Below are positions 54,358 to 63,834 of a stretch of 64,000 nt of DNA, in pieces. A program made the position numbers and the translations under genes. Under the pieces are notes generated by a model that did no database searches, had not been told where the DNA came from, and saw nothing but the letters and a program-made list of their open reading frames with translations. The stretch's first letter is position 1; the number at the start of each line of letters is the position of its first letter. The DNA comes from Sphingopyxis sp. Root154 (lineage in GTDB: Bacteria; Pseudomonadota; Alphaproteobacteria; Sphingomonadales; Sphingomonadaceae): positions 1,860,867 through 1,924,866 of the forward strand of contig NZ_LMGI01000002.1 of the NCBI RefSeq assembly GCF_001427105.1, written 5' to 3'.

Positions 54358-54388
54358 AAAAAGCGGCGGTGCCCTGGGGCGCCGCCGC
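54358..54388 (-). terminator. Terminator for bamE, hairpin shared with maeB
   Basis: Stem 54363-54373 with 54378-54388 (GCGGCGG and GCC arms, one T-G), loop CTGG. On the minus strand five T follow (54362-54358). On the plus strand no T run follows, so it stops bamE better than maeB. Confidence 0.65.
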
Positions 54389-54417
54389 GTTCCTGTCCGT
54401 TGCCGGTGTCTGTGGGT

Positions 54418-54900
54418 TTATTGCCCCGGAGCACCCGCGCCCGGCGCGCCGACGGCGCCGATATTGCCAAAGATATCTTCGAAGAAGCTGCGATGACGGC
54501 CGAGGGTCGGCGTCTTGTCGCCTTCGGGGCTGATCTTGCTCACCAGTTCGAGGCCGGTACGATCGACCGCGGCGACGTTGCCGGCGGGGTCGAAGCGGAC
54601 GCGAAGCACCTGCTGGTCGACCGGGCGCGGCTTGGCGAAGGCGAGCTGACGCGTTTCGCGCGAGACATAATAATATTCATTGTCGCTAAACTGGCCGACG
54701 AAGGTCGGGCGGCCGAGCGTCTTTTCGACCGATTCGCGGTTGTCCACGCCCGGCGTGATCGCCTCGGTCAGCAGCGGGTCGACGACATAACCCTGCCGGC
54801 CCTTCAGCTGCGCGCAGCCGCTGGTGGCGAGTGCGACGGTGAGGCCGAGCACGACGAGGCGCGCGCGCGGGGCTGGAAACGAAAGGATCGAATTCGGCAT
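54418..54900 (-). CDS. bamE: Outer membrane protein assembly factor BamE
   Basis: Small lipoprotein of the BAM complex. The 160-residue precursor has a leader (VVLGLTVALATSGC) with a lipobox-like site and Cys near 30, then the SmpA/OmlA domain: VDPLLTEAITPG, NRESVEKTLGRPTFVGQFSDN and YYVSRE. The Gly/Ala-rich C-terminal tail (GAVGAPGAGAPGQ) is unusual. The start ATG 54900 is preferred over a TTG just upstream. Divergent from the cytochrome chaperone gene. Confidence 0.92.
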   Translation of the reverse strand: MPNSILSFPAPRARLVVLGLTVALATSGCAQLKGRQGYVVDPLLTEAITPGVDNRESVEKTLGRPTFVGQFSDNEYYYVSRETRQLAFAKPRPVDQQVLRVRFDPAGNVAAVDRTGLELVSKISPEGDKTPTLGRHRSFFEDIFGNIGAVGAPGAGAPGQ

Positions 54901-55071
54901 CAAATATCTCCGTTGCGCCTGTCCGCCGCTTGTCCGGGCGGTCGGCGCTGGCTCTCGCGCCTCTTAACCGCAAGCGGACAGCGCACACAAGCCGCTTGTG
55001 CCGCGGCAAAGCTTGCCACAAGCTGACCGGCGGCTCTTTTCGGGCGGCCCGAATGCGCCTAAGCAGCTGCC

Positions 55072-55602
55072 ATGTTCTCACTTCGCAAACTCTTCAAATC
55101 CGATCCCGACCCGCGCGAGGCCCGCCGCCCGCTATGGAACGCCGTCGTCGCCGCCGCTCGCGCGCCGCACTGGTACGCCGAAGGCAGCGTTCCCGACACG
55201 CTCGACGGCCGCTTCGACATGATCAGCCTGGTGATGGCGCTCGTGCTGCACCGGATCGACGACGAACCGGCACACGGGCTCGCGGGCGTCCAGCTCACCG
55301 AATTGTTCGTGAACGACATGGACGGGCAGATGCGCCAGATCGGCTTTGGCGACATGGTCGTCGGTAAGCAGGTCGGGCGGATGATGAGCGCGCTCGGCGG
55401 ACGGCTCGGCGCCTATCGTGCCGCCGATGGATCCGACGAATTGCGCGGCGCGCTCGTCCGCAACCTGTGGCGCGGCAACGAACCCGGCGAAGCGGGGCTC
55501 GCACACGTGATGACCGAGGTCGCTGTTCTACGGGCCGCGCTTGCGGCCACCCCGGTCGCCGACCTTATTGTCGCGGACCATCTCGGCGGAGCGGCGCGTT
55601 GA
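55072..55602 (+). CDS. Ubiquinol-cytochrome c chaperone (CBP3/UQCC1) family protein
   Basis: A 176-residue protein of the UQCC1/CBP3 family that helps cytochrome b assembly for the bc1 complex. Family blocks are visible: PHWYAEGSVPDTLDGRFDMISL, LTELFVNDMDGQMRQIGFGD and WRGNEPGEAGLAHVMTE. Its stop overlaps the TTG start of the next gene. It occurs in alphaproteobacteria and mitochondria, like COQ9. Confidence 0.88.
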   Translation: MFSLRKLFKSDPDPREARRPLWNAVVAAARAPHWYAEGSVPDTLDGRFDMISLVMALVLHRIDDEPAHGLAGVQLTELFVNDMDGQMRQIGFGDMVVGKQVGRMMSALGGRLGAYRAADGSDELRGALVRNLWRGNEPGEAGLAHVMTEVAVLRAALAATPVADLIVADHLGGAAR

Positions 55603-56129
55603 GCACGCCGCCCGAATTCTCGCTCGTCGTGACGCTGGCCGACGCCGCGCATGGCCGCACGCTTTCTGTCGAGGCCGATGCCGAGACGCGCGCGCGGATC
55701 GCCAAGCGGCTGGCGTTAGTTACGCTCGACCGCTTCGCCGTCACCGGCGAAGTCCGCGCGATCGCCGGCGGCATTGGCGCAAAGGGCGAGGTGCAAGCCA
55801 AGGTGGTGCAGGCTTGCGCCGCGACCGACCTCGCCGTTCCCGCGACGATCGTCGAACCGTTCGACCTCCGATTCCTGCGCGATGTCGACGCGCCCGTTGG
55901 CGAGGATGAAGAGATCGAGATCGGCAGCGAGGATCTGGACCTGTTGCCGCTCGAAGGCGACCGGGCAGACCTCGGCGAAGCCGCGGTGCAGACGCTCTCG
56001 CTCGCGCTCGATCCTTTCCCGCGCCACCCCGACGCCGACCGCATCCTCGCCGAAAAAGGTGTGCTCAGCGAGGAGGCGGCCGGACCTTTTGCAGCGCTCG
56101 CGAAGCTGCGCGGAAAGCCCGACGCCTAG
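55599..56129 (+). CDS. YceD/DUF177 family protein
   Basis: A 176-residue DUF177 protein, a family linked to 23S rRNA maturation and often next to rpmF-plsX. The TTG start overlaps the chaperone stop. The family core is LEGDRADLGEAAVQTLSLALDPFPRHP near residues 125-152; it lacks CxxC zinc pairs. rpmF and plsX do not follow here; instead a convergent SRPBCC gene shares CTAG with its stop. Confidence 0.85.
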   Translation: MSTPPEFSLVVTLADAAHGRTLSVEADAETRARIAKRLALVTLDRFAVTGEVRAIAGGIGAKGEVQAKVVQACAATDLAVPATIVEPFDLRFLRDVDAPVGEDEEIEIGSEDLDLLPLEGDRADLGEAAVQTLSLALDPFPRHPDADRILAEKGVLSEEAAGPFAALAKLRGKPDA

Positions 56130-56821
56130 CGGCTTTCGTCGGGGGCGGGCTTCGGTTCCACCTCGACCAGATCGGCGACCGCGGCGTCGAGTCCCGGCTC
56201 TTCCTTCGCAGGCAGTGTTTCGGCCTTCGGCTTCTCCGCCTCTTGGCTCGCGGCCTTTTCATCACGCGTTGGGGGGAGCGCGCCGCCCAGCGCATTGGCG
56301 AGGCCGAGCAGTTGCTCGCCGATCACCTTGTCGACCGCAGGCGCGATATCGGCGATCTTGAAGCGCATATAGCCGCCGACGACATAGTCGAAACGCAGCG
56401 CGCTGCCCGTCGGGGTTTGCTTGATCTGGATCGTCAGCGTGCCGGTCAGCGCCTCGCCCTGCAGCGGCCCGAACGCGCCCGAGAGGCGCAGCATCTGGTT
56501 CGGTTTCGAAAAAAGGATGCGCGCGTGCTGGACGCTGCCGACGCCCGCCCCGGTGTCGGGCAATTTTTCGCAGAAACAGCCGCCCGCCTGCTGATCGAGC
56601 CAGAAGTTCGCGGCGTCGCCGGACCAGCTATGATCCTTCGACCACCAGCTTTGCGGCATACGGAGCATTTTCCACACATCGGCGGGGGTCGCGGCGACCT
56701 GCGCCGTATGCGCGATGGTAAAGCCGGCCTCGCTCTGGTCAACGACCTTGGCATTTGCAGACGGCACAAAAACGAGCGCCGCCATCATCGCCGCACCTAC
56801 GAAATATCTGGAAATTGCCAT
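56126..56821 (-). CDS. Exported SRPBCC-fold protein
   Basis: A 231-residue protein with a signal peptide (cleaved near ANA, residue 24) and a helix-grip SRPBCC domain (about 32-175) with FTIAHTAQVAATPADVWK and MPQSWWSKDHSWSG. The last 55 residues are low-complexity Glu/Lys/Pro. Such domains bind lipids or small hydrophobic ligands; ligand unknown. It is coupled to adk: its ATG overlaps the adk stop by one base, at the end of the ribosomal operon. Confidence 0.82.
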   Translation of the reverse strand: MAISRYFVGAAMMAALVFVPSANAKVVDQSEAGFTIAHTAQVAATPADVWKMLRMPQSWWSKDHSWSGDAANFWLDQQAGGCFCEKLPDTGAGVGSVQHARILFSKPNQMLRLSGAFGPLQGEALTGTLTIQIKQTPTGSALRFDYVVGGYMRFKIADIAPAVDKVIGEQLLGLANALGGALPPTRDEKAASQEAEKPKAETLPAKEEPGLDAAVADLVEVEPKPAPDESR

Positions 56822-57528
56822 CAGCCTGTCCCCCTTGGCGCCTCAATAACCGGCGCCGGGTGGACTGACTGGCCGGCAGTCGCGAGGATCGTTTCGATCG
56901 CGTCGTTGACCTCGTCGATCGGCGCCATGCCATCGACGTGGGTGACGATGCCGCGCGCTTCGTAGATCGGCAGGATCGGCGCGGTCTTGGCGCGATATTC
57001 GGCCATGCGCGTGCGCACCGTTTCCTCATTATCGTCGGGACGGCGCTTGAACTCATGGCTGCCGCAAACGTCGCAGGTGTCTTCGACCTTCGGCAGCTTG
57101 TAGCGATCGTGGTAGCCCGCACCGCACTTGGCGCAGCTGAAGCGGCCGGTGATGCGGTCGACGAGCGCGTCTTCCTCGACCTGCAGCTCGATCACATGGT
57201 CGAGCTTGCGGCCGCGCGCCGACAGGATGCCGTCGAGCGCCTGGGCCTGCGCCGCAGTGCGCGGATAGCCGTCGAAGATTACCGAGACGTCGCTGCCGAG
57301 CTGGTCGAGCCGTTCGCCGATCAGGCCCGAGACGATTTCGTCCGAGACGAGTTCGCCCGCATCCATCACGGCTTTCGCCTGCACGCCGATCGGCGTTCCC
57401 GCCTTGACCGCGGCACGGAGCATGTCGCCGGTCGAGAGCTGGACCATGCCATGCTCGTCTTCCAGGCGCACCGCCTGCGTTCCCTTGCCCGCCCCCGGCG
57501 GACCCAGCAAAATGATATTCAGCGTCAT
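56821..57528 (-). CDS. adk: Adenylate kinase with zinc-finger LID
   Basis: Interconverts ATP+AMP and 2 ADP. The 235-residue protein has the P-loop GPPGAGKGT (9-17), LSTGDMLR and DGYPR. Its LID carries four Cys (132, 135, 152, 155; CAKC and CDVC) that bind zinc, as in Gram-positive enzymes and unlike E. coli. About 20 residues extend the usual C-terminus. It follows secY by 48 bases. Confidence 0.96.
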   Translation of the reverse strand: MTLNIILLGPPGAGKGTQAVRLEDEHGMVQLSTGDMLRAAVKAGTPIGVQAKAVMDAGELVSDEIVSGLIGERLDQLGSDVSVIFDGYPRTAAQAQALDGILSARGRKLDHVIELQVEEDALVDRITGRFSCAKCGAGYHDRYKLPKVEDTCDVCGSHEFKRRPDDNEETVRTRMAEYRAKTAPILPIYEARGIVTHVDGMAPIDEVNDAIETILATAGQSVHPAPVIEAPRGTG

Positions 57529-57576
57529 GGGGACCCCTGTTTGCCCTACCGTGTCGCAGTTGGCGTAGCGGGCGCT

Positions 57577-58950
57577 TTAGCGCCGCGCAACGCCCCCCTT
57601 CAATTTGGCCTTCTTGATGAGGTCGCCATATTGATGCGCGAGCATGTGGCTCTGGATCTGGCTGATCGTGTCGATCGTCACGTTCACGATGATCAGCAGG
57701 CTGGTGCCGCCGAGCTGGAACGGCAGACCCGACCCGGCGATGAAATATTCGGGGATCAGACAGATCGCCGCCAGATAGGCCGCACCGAGCACGGTGATGC
57801 GCGTCAGCACATGGTCGAGATAGGCGGCGGTGTTCTTGCCTGGGCGGATGCCGGGGATGAAGCCGTTCTGGCGCTTCAGATTGTCGGCGGTTTCTTCGGG
57901 ATTGAAGACGACCGCGACGTAGAAGAAGCAGAAGAAGATGATGCCCGCGGCATAGAGCGCCATGTAGAGCGGCTGGCCATGCGCGAGATACTGGTTGAGC
58001 GTGATCAGGAAATCGCCGGTCGCGGTGTCGCCCTGAACGTTCTGGCCCATCATCTGGGTGACCGTCAGCGGCATCAGCAGCAGCGACGAGGCGAAGATGG
58101 GCGGGATCACGCCCGCGGTGTTGACCTTGAGCGGCAGGTGGCTGCGGTCGGCCTGCATCCCGCCGCGCTGCGTGGCGCGCTTCGGGTACTGAACGAGGAC
58201 GCGGCGCTGCGCGCGCTCCATGAAGCTGATGAAGGCAATGATGACGATCGCGCCGCCGACGACCGCGAGGATCGTGCCGCCGCCCATCGAGCCTTCGCGC
58301 ACCTGCGTGAACATCTGCGCAAAGCTGCGCGGCAGCTGAGCAAGGATGCCCGCCATGATGATCAGCGAGACGCCGTTGCCGATACCACGGCTGGTGATCT
58401 GTTCGCCGAGCCACATCAGGAAGAGCGTACCGCCGACGATGCTGATGACCGCGCCGATGCGGAACATCATGCCGGGGTCGACGACCGCGGCGATTCCTTG
58501 GCTCGCGCCGAGCGATTCAAGCCCGACGGCGATGAAATAGCCCTGGATCGCGGTCAGCCCGACGGTGCCGTAGCGGGTATATTGGTTGAGCTTCTTGCGC
58601 CCGCTTTCGCCCTCTTTCTTGAGCGCGGCGAGGCTAGGCGACAGCGCGGACGCCAGCTGCACGACGATCGACGCCGTGATATAAGGCATGACGCCGAGCG
58701 CGATGATGCTCATGCGCTCCAGGCTGCCGCCCGAGAAGGTGTTGAAGATGTCGAGGACGCCGCCCGAAGCGGCCTGGCTGTAGAGCGACGCCAGCGCAAC
58801 GGGGTCGACCCCCGGCAGCGGCACGAACGACAGGAAACGGAAAACGATCAGCGCGCCGATCGTGAACCAGATACGGTTCTTGAGTTCGGTCGCCTGACCA
58901 AACTTCGAAAAGTTCAGGTTGGATGCAAGCTGGTCGGCGCGAGAGGCCAT
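57577..58950 (-). CDS. secY: Preprotein translocase subunit SecY
   Basis: Pore of the SecYEG translocon, ten membrane helices in 457 residues. Conserved PLPGVD opening, plug and TRYGTVGLTAIQGY in the second helix region, and C-terminal AKLKGGVARR. 144 bases separate it from rplO. Confidence 0.97.
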   Translation of the reverse strand: MASRADQLASNLNFSKFGQATELKNRIWFTIGALIVFRFLSFVPLPGVDPVALASLYSQAASGGVLDIFNTFSGGSLERMSIIALGVMPYITASIVVQLASALSPSLAALKKEGESGRKKLNQYTRYGTVGLTAIQGYFIAVGLESLGASQGIAAVVDPGMMFRIGAVISIVGGTLFLMWLGEQITSRGIGNGVSLIIMAGILAQLPRSFAQMFTQVREGSMGGGTILAVVGGAIVIIAFISFMERAQRRVLVQYPKRATQRGGMQADRSHLPLKVNTAGVIPPIFASSLLLMPLTVTQMMGQNVQGDTATGDFLITLNQYLAHGQPLYMALYAAGIIFFCFFYVAVVFNPEETADNLKRQNGFIPGIRPGKNTAAYLDHVLTRITVLGAAYLAAICLIPEYFIAGSGLPFQLGGTSLLIIVNVTIDTISQIQSHMLAHQYGDLIKKAKLKGGVARR

Positions 58951-59094
58951 GGTGATCTTTCCTCGAGTGGCGGACCGCGCCCCCGCGACCCGGCGCCTAT
59001 GTGCGTTCGCCAGTCACGAAGCGCAAGGGCAAAGGCCCGAATTCAGATGCGTCGGGGGCGGATCGACCTATCGCCGCCCCGCCCCCGTATGCAT

Positions 59095-59619
59095 TTAGTT
59101 CTTTGCGGCCGCTTCGGCCTTGCGCTTGGCCTTCTTGCCTTCGCCTTCGGCCTTGGGCTCGGGCAGTTCGACCTTGCCGCCAGCCTTTTCGACCGCTTCG
59201 ATCGCGCCCTTCGACGCGCCGGCAACGGCGAAGTTCAGCTTCGCGGTGATTTCACCCTTGGCGAGGAGGCGGACGCCGTCCTTGCCGCCGCGGGCAACGC
59301 CGGCAGCCTTGAGCGCGGCGTGATCGATGACAGCCTTGGCGTCGAGCTTCTTCTCGTCGACCAGCTTCTGGATCATGCCCAGATTCACGATCGCGAAATC
59401 CTTGCCGAAGATGTTGTTGAAGCCGCGCTTCGGAATACGCATGTGGAGCGGCATCTGGCCGCCTTCGAAGCCGTTGATCGCGACGCCGCTGCGGGCCTTC
59501 TGGCCCTTCTGGCCGCGGCCGGCGGTCTTGCCCTTGCCCGAACCGATGCCGCGTCCGACGCGCATACGGCCCTTGCGGGCGCCATCATTGTCACGAAGTT
59601 CATTAAGCTTGATCGTCAT
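59095..59619 (-). CDS. rplO: 50S ribosomal protein L15
   Basis: 174 residues starting [15 protein letters not shown], with [19 protein letters not shown]. It is about 25 residues longer than E. coli L15 owing to an Ala/Lys/Glu tail. It precedes secY. Confidence 0.97.
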   Translation of the reverse strand: MTIKLNELRDNDGARKGRMRVGRGIGSGKGKTAGRGQKGQKARSGVAINGFEGGQMPLHMRIPKRGFNNIFGKDFAIVNLGMIQKLVDEKKLDAKAVIDHAALKAAGVARGGKDGVRLLAKGEITAKLNFAVAGASKGAIEAVEKAGGKVELPEPKAEGEGKKAKRKAEAAAKN

Positions 59620-59675
59620 TGCACTCGCTTTCGCTTTTATCGCGCTGATAGGTAGGGGTCCGGGTCGCGAGGGGC

Positions 59676-59861
59676 TCAGCCCTCGACGACTTCGACCATG
59701 TGCGGAAGTTTGCGGATCATGCCGCGCACTTCGGGGGTGTCGACCAGTTCGACCTCGCGACGCATCTTGCCCAGGCCGAGGCCGGTCAGGATCGCACGCT
59801 GGCTCTTGGGACGACGGATCGGCGAACCGATCTGGCGGATCTTGATCTTCTTGTCAGCCAT
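59676..59861 (-). CDS. rpmD: 50S ribosomal protein L30
   Basis: 61 residues; [20 protein letters not shown] then [20 protein letters not shown]. Four bases separate it from rpsE. Confidence 0.97.
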   Translation of the reverse strand: MADKKIKIRQIGSPIRRPKSQRAILTGLGLGKMRREVELVDTPEVRGMIRKLPHMVEVVEG

Positions 59862-59865
59862 CGTC

Positions 59866-60564
59866 TTACTCCGTCACCGCCGCGGCTTCCGCCTCGGCTG
59901 CGCGGTCGGATGCACCGCCACGCTTGATCAGATCCGAAACCTTCTTGCCGCGGCGCTGCGCGACCGACTTCGGGCTGGTCTGCTCGCCGAGCGCTTCGAA
60001 GGTCGCACGGATCATGTTGTAGGGGTTCGAGGTGCCGACCGACTTGGTCACCACATCGGCCACGCCCAGCGATTCGAACACGGCGCGCATCGGACCACCG
60101 GCGATGATGCCGGTACCCGCGGGCGCCGAGCGCAGCGTGACGTTGCCGGCACCGAAGTGGCCGCGGCCATCATGGTGCAGCGTGCGGCCATCGCGCAGCG
60201 GAACGCGAATCATCGCCTTCTTCGCGGCAGCGGTTGCCTTCGAAATGGCTTCGGGCACTTCGCGCGCCTTGCCATGACCGAAACCGGCGCGGCCCTTGCC
60301 ATCGCCGACGACGACGAGCGCGGCGAAACCGAAGCGCTTGCCGCCCTTCACGGTCTTCGAAACGCGGTTGATGTGAACAAGCTTTTCAATGAGCTCTTCG
60401 CCACCGTCTTCGTCGCGCGGGCGACGATCGTCGCGGCGGCCACGGCCACCGTCACGACCGCCACGACCACCGTCGCGGCCACCGCCACGGCCGCGGCGCG
60501 GAGCCTGGCCATCGGTGGGGGCTGCTTCGGGAGCGCCTTCGACGTTCTGTACTTCGTCTGCCAT
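59866..60564 (-). CDS. rpsE: 30S ribosomal protein S5 with Arg/Gly-rich N-terminal extension
   Basis: Translation-fidelity protein. The S5 body starts near residue 58 ([20 protein letters not shown]) and includes [15 protein letters not shown]. In front are about 55 extra residues, mostly Arg, Gly and Asp in repeated [12 protein letters not shown] units, absent from E. coli S5 (166 residues against 232 here). The mutated region of spectinomycin resistance cannot be judged. Confidence 0.96.
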   Translation of the reverse strand: MADEVQNVEGAPEAAPTDGQAPRRGRGGGRDGGRGGRDGGRGRRDDRRPRDEDGGEELIEKLVHINRVSKTVKGGKRFGFAALVVVGDGKGRAGFGHGKAREVPEAISKATAAAKKAMIRVPLRDGRTLHHDGRGHFGAGNVTLRSAPAGTGIIAGGPMRAVFESLGVADVVTKSVGTSNPYNMIRATFEALGEQTSPKSVAQRRGKKVSDLIKRGGASDRAAEAEAAAVTE

Positions 60565-60566
60565 GA

Positions 60567-60920
60567 TTAGAACTCCAATCCGCCTTCGCGAGCCGCGTCG
60601 GCCAGCGCCTTGATGCGCCCGTGGAACAGGAAACCGCCGCGGTCGAACACTACCTGCGTCACGCCCGCCTTTTTCGCGGCAGCGGCGAGGCGCTTGCCAA
60701 CGTCGGCAGCCGCCGCAGTGGTCGCGCCGGTCTTGCCGCGGACATCCTTGTCCAGCGTCGAGGCCGAAGCGAGCGTCTGCCCGGCAGCGTCATCGATGAG
60801 CTGTGCATAGATGTGGCGGCCCGAACGGTGCACCGACAGGCGAGCGCGGCCACCCGCGCGCTGACGGAGAGCGGTACGGACGCGCTGACGGCGTTTTTGG
60901 AAAGGGGTAAGATGTGCCAT
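60567..60920 (-). CDS. rplR: 50S ribosomal protein L18
   Basis: 117 residues; binds 5S r[24 protein letters not shown] and [21 protein letters not shown] are the family blocks. Confidence 0.97.
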   Translation of the reverse strand: MAHLTPFQKRRQRVRTALRQRAGGRARLSVHRSGRHIYAQLIDDAAGQTLASASTLDKDVRGKTGATTAAAADVGKRLAAAAKKAGVTQVVFDRGGFLFHGRIKALADAAREGGLEF

Positions 60921-60923
60921 GGC

Positions 60924-61457
60924 TTACTTCTTCTTGCCTTCTTTGCGGAAGATGTACTCGCCGCGATATTTGATGCCCTTGCCCTTATAGGGTTCGGGCT
61001 TACGCCAACGGCGGATTTCCGCCGCGACCTGGCCGACCTGCTGCTTGTCGATGCCGCTGATCTCGATCGTCGTGTTGTCCGGCGTCTTGATCTCGATGCC
61101 TTCGGGCACCGCGAAATCGACATCGTGGCTGTAGCCGAGCTGCAGCTTCAGATTCTTGCCCTGCGAGTTGGCGCGATAGCCGACACCGGTGATTTCGAGG
61201 ACCTTGGTGAAGCCTTCGGTCACACCCGTGATCAGGTTTTGCACCAGTGTACGCTGCATGCCCCAGAAAGCGCGAGCTTCGCGGGTGCCGTTCGCGGGCT
61301 GGACCGAGATGCTGCCTTCGGCGACTTCATAGTTGATGAGGTCGGAAAGCGGCATCGCGAGCGTGCCCTTGGGACCCTTGACCGACAGCTGACCGCCATC
61401 GATCGCAGCGGTGACGCCGCCGGGGATTGCCACTGCCTTTTTACCAATGCGCGACAT
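60924..61457 (-). CDS. rplF: 50S ribosomal protein L6
   Basis: 177 residues. [16 protein letters not shown] at the N-terminus and [21 protein letters not shown] at the C-terminus. The ATG overlaps the rpsH stop by one base. Confidence 0.97.
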   Translation of the reverse strand: MSRIGKKAVAIPGGVTAAIDGGQLSVKGPKGTLAMPLSDLINYEVAEGSISVQPANGTREARAFWGMQRTLVQNLITGVTEGFTKVLEITGVGYRANSQGKNLKLQLGYSHDVDFAVPEGIEIKTPDNTTIEISGIDKQQVGQVAAEIRRWRKPEPYKGKGIKYRGEYIFRKEGKKK

Positions 61458-61861
61458 CAGAACACCTCCGCCAGCACTTCGCCGCCGACATTATGTTCGC
61501 GTGCTTCGGCGTCCGAGAGAACGCCGCGCGGGGTCGACACGATGGTGATACCAAGGCCGTTGCGAATGATCGGAAGTTCTTTCGAACCCGAATAGACGCG
61601 ACGGCCCGGCTTCGAAACGCGCGCCACATGGCGGATCGCCGGCTGCCCTTCGAAATATTTCAGTTCGATGCGGATGCCCTTGTGCTGACCCTTGGCACCC
61701 AGCGCTTCTTCGCTGTAGCCGCGGATATAGCCTTCGCGCTGGAGAACATCGAGAACGCGGACACGCAGGGTCGAAGCCGGCGTCAGGACGCTGTCCTTCT
61801 TCGCCGTCTGGCCGTTGCGGATGCGGGTGAGCATATCACCCAGGGGATCGGTCATTGCCAT
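61457..61861 (-). CDS. rpsH: 30S ribosomal protein S8
   Basis: 134 residues; [19 protein letters not shown] and [20 protein letters not shown]. Binds 16S rRNA and represses spc translation in E. coli. An ATG at 61855 is an alternative start. Confidence 0.97.
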   Translation of the reverse strand: MAMTDPLGDMLTRIRNGQTAKKDSVLTPASTLRVRVLDVLQREGYIRGYSEEALGAKGQHKGIRIELKYFEGQPAIRHVARVSKPGRRVYSGSKELPIIRNGLGITIVSTPRGVLSDAEAREHNVGGEVLAEVF

Positions 61862-61873
61862 CTTGTCAGTCCC

Positions 61874-62179
61874 TTACCAGCTCGACTTCACAACACCGGG
61901 GATCAGGCCCTTGTTGGCCAGATCGCGGAGCTGGATACGGCACAGCCGGAATTTGCGATAATAAGCGCGCGGGCGCCCCGTCAGCTCGCACCGGTTACGG
62001 ATGCGGGTCGGGTTACCATTGCGCGGGATTTCCGCCATCTTGAGGCGTGCGATCAGACGCTCGCCATCATCGAGCGACGTGTCCGCTGCAACCGCCTTCA
62101 GCTTCGCATAACGGCCGGCATACTTCTTCACCAGCTGCTTGCGACGCTCGTTCTTGTTTACCGAACTCAGTTTCGCCAT
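61874..62179 (-). CDS. rpsN: 30S ribosomal protein S14, zinc-free type
   Basis: 101 residues, the long C-minus form without CxxC pairs. [20 protein letters not shown] is the conserved core. Confidence 0.97.
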   Translation of the reverse strand: MAKLSSVNKNERRKQLVKKYAGRYAKLKAVAADTSLDDGERLIARLKMAEIPRNGNPTRIRNRCELTGRPRAYYRKFRLCRIQLRDLANKGLIPGVVKSSW

Positions 62180-62229
62180 GACTTAAGTTCTCTTTCCTTC
62201 TTGAAAGAGCCTGCCTGGTCCCAAGGGGA

Positions 62230-62808
62230 TCAGGCGGCTTCCTTTTCCTGCGCTTCGATCGGGAAGGGGAAGCCGAACAGCTTGAGCAGTTCGCGGGCTT
62301 CATCGTCCGTACGGGCGGTGGTGGTGACGATCACGTCCATGCCGCGCACCTGGTCGATGCGGTCATAGTTGATCTCGGGGAAGATGATCTGCTCTTTCAG
62401 GCCCATGGCATAGTTGCCACGGCCGTCGAAGCTCGTCGCCGACACGCCGCGAAAATCGCGGATGCGCGGCATTGCGATCGTGATCAGGCGATCGAGGAAT
62501 TCGTACATGCGTTCGCGGCGCAGGGTCACCTTGCAGCCGATCGGCATGCCTTCGCGCAGCTTGAACTGTGCGATCGACTTCTTCGCCTTGGTCACGACAG
62601 GCTTCTGGCCGGCGATGAGTTCCATCTCGGCAGCCGCCGATTCGACCTTCTTCTTGTCCTGCGTGGCTTCGCCGACGCCCATATTGAGCACGATCTTTTC
62701 GATCTTCGGCACTTCCATCGCATTCTTGTAACCGAACTTTTCGGTCATCGCCTTGACGATCACATCGTCGTAGCGCTTGCGCATGCGCGGGGTGTAATTG
62801 TCAGCCAT
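62230..62808 (-). CDS. rplE: 50S ribosomal protein L5
   Basis: 192 residues binding 5S r[15 protein letters not shown] and [21 protein letters not shown] are conserved. The start overlaps rplX by 8 bases. Confidence 0.97.
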   Translation of the reverse strand: MADNYTPRMRKRYDDVIVKAMTEKFGYKNAMEVPKIEKIVLNMGVGEATQDKKKVESAAAEMELIAGQKPVVTKAKKSIAQFKLREGMPIGCKVTLRRERMYEFLDRLITIAMPRIRDFRGVSATSFDGRGNYAMGLKEQIIFPEINYDRIDQVRGMDVIVTTTARTDDEARELLKLFGFPFPIEAQEKEAA

Positions 62809-63121
62809 TGAGCGTCTCCCCGGACTTCACGGCCACGCGGACCTTCTTGCCGTCCTTGGTTTCAAAACGAACGCGGGTCGGCTTGCCGGTCTTGGGATCG
62901 GCAATCGCGACCTTGCTCGCGTACAGCGGCGCTTCCTTGCGTTCCAGGCCACCCTGCGGGTTGGTCTGGCTCGGCTTGCGGTGGCGCGTGATGACATTGA
63001 CGCCAGCGACGACGACCTTGCCGTCTTTCGGCAGGCTCTGCGTCACTTCACCGGTCTTGCCCTTGTCCTTGCCAGACAGGATGACAACCGTGTCGCCCTT
63101 CTTGATCTTTGCCATGCTCAT
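62801..63121 (-). CDS. rplX: 50S ribosomal protein L24
   Basis: 106 residues; [23 protein letters not shown] motif. GGAGG lies 10 bases before the ATG at 63121; another ATG is two codons in. Confidence 0.97.
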   Translation of the reverse strand: MSMAKIKKGDTVVILSGKDKGKTGEVTQSLPKDGKVVVAGVNVITRHRKPSQTNPQGGLERKEAPLYASKVAIADPKTGKPTRVRFETKDGKKVRVAVKSGETLNG

Positions 63122-63123
63122 GG

Positions 63124-63492
63124 TCAGAGAACCTCCGGTGCCAGGCTGATGATCTTCATATAGCCGCGGCCGCGCAGTTCGCGGACGACGGGGCCGAAGA
63201 TACGGGTGCCGATCGGCTCCTCGTTCTTGTTGACGAGCACGGCGGCGTTGCTGTCGAAACGGATGACCGAGCCATCGGCGCGGCGCACGTCCTTGGCGGT
63301 GCGAACGATAACGGCGCGATGCACGTCACCCTTCTTCACCTTGCCGCGGGGCTGAGCTTCCTTGATCGACACGACGATCACGTCGCCCACGCCGGCGGTG
63401 CGACGCTTCGAGCCACCCAGCACCTTGATGCACTGGACGCGCTTGGCACCGCTGTTGTCAGCGACTTCCAATTGTGACTGCATCTGGATCAT
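63124..63492 (-). CDS. rplN: 50S ribosomal protein L14
   Basis: 122 residues, [20 protein letters not shown] at the N-terminus, typical L14. Confidence 0.98.
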   Translation of the reverse strand: MIQMQSQLEVADNSGAKRVQCIKVLGGSKRRTAGVGDVIVVSIKEAQPRGKVKKGDVHRAVIVRTAKDVRRADGSVIRFDSNAAVLVNKNEEPIGTRIFGPVVRELRGRGYMKIISLAPEVL

Positions 63493-63553
63493 CGATGCAT
63501 TTCCTTCTTTTTTGGCCTACCGGGATGCCCCGGCGGTTCCGTGAAACTCAGCT

Positions 63554-63823
63554 TCAGGCGTCAGCAGCCGTTTTGGGCTTGCTGTGGGTGTCGACCTTGT
63601 CGAGCACCTTCCACGTCTTCAGCTTCGAAATCGGCTTCGTTTCCTCGATGCGGACGGTTTCGCCGGCCTTGATGGCGTTGTCCTCATCGTGGGCGTGATA
63701 TTTTTTCGAGCGGCGGATGATCTTGCCGTACAGAGGGTGCTTCACCTTCCGTTCGACCTTCACCACGACGGTCTTGTCGCCCTTGTCGGACACCACCGTA
63801 CCGGTCAGAATGCGCTTCGGCAT
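63554..63823 (-). CDS. rpsQ: 30S ribosomal protein S17
   Basis: 89 residues; [20 protein letters not shown] and [19 protein letters not shown]. The gap to rplN is 61 bases. Confidence 0.97.
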   Translation of the reverse strand: MPKRILTGTVVSDKGDKTVVVKVERKVKHPLYGKIIRRSKKYHAHDEDNAIKAGETVRIEETKPISKLKTWKVLDKVDTHSKPKTAADA

Positions 63824-63834
63824 CGATAGTCTCC

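Noticed and set aside
56938..59655. 905-residue plus-strand open frame across adk, secY and rplO
   Set aside because: Antisense to three firmly recognised genes.
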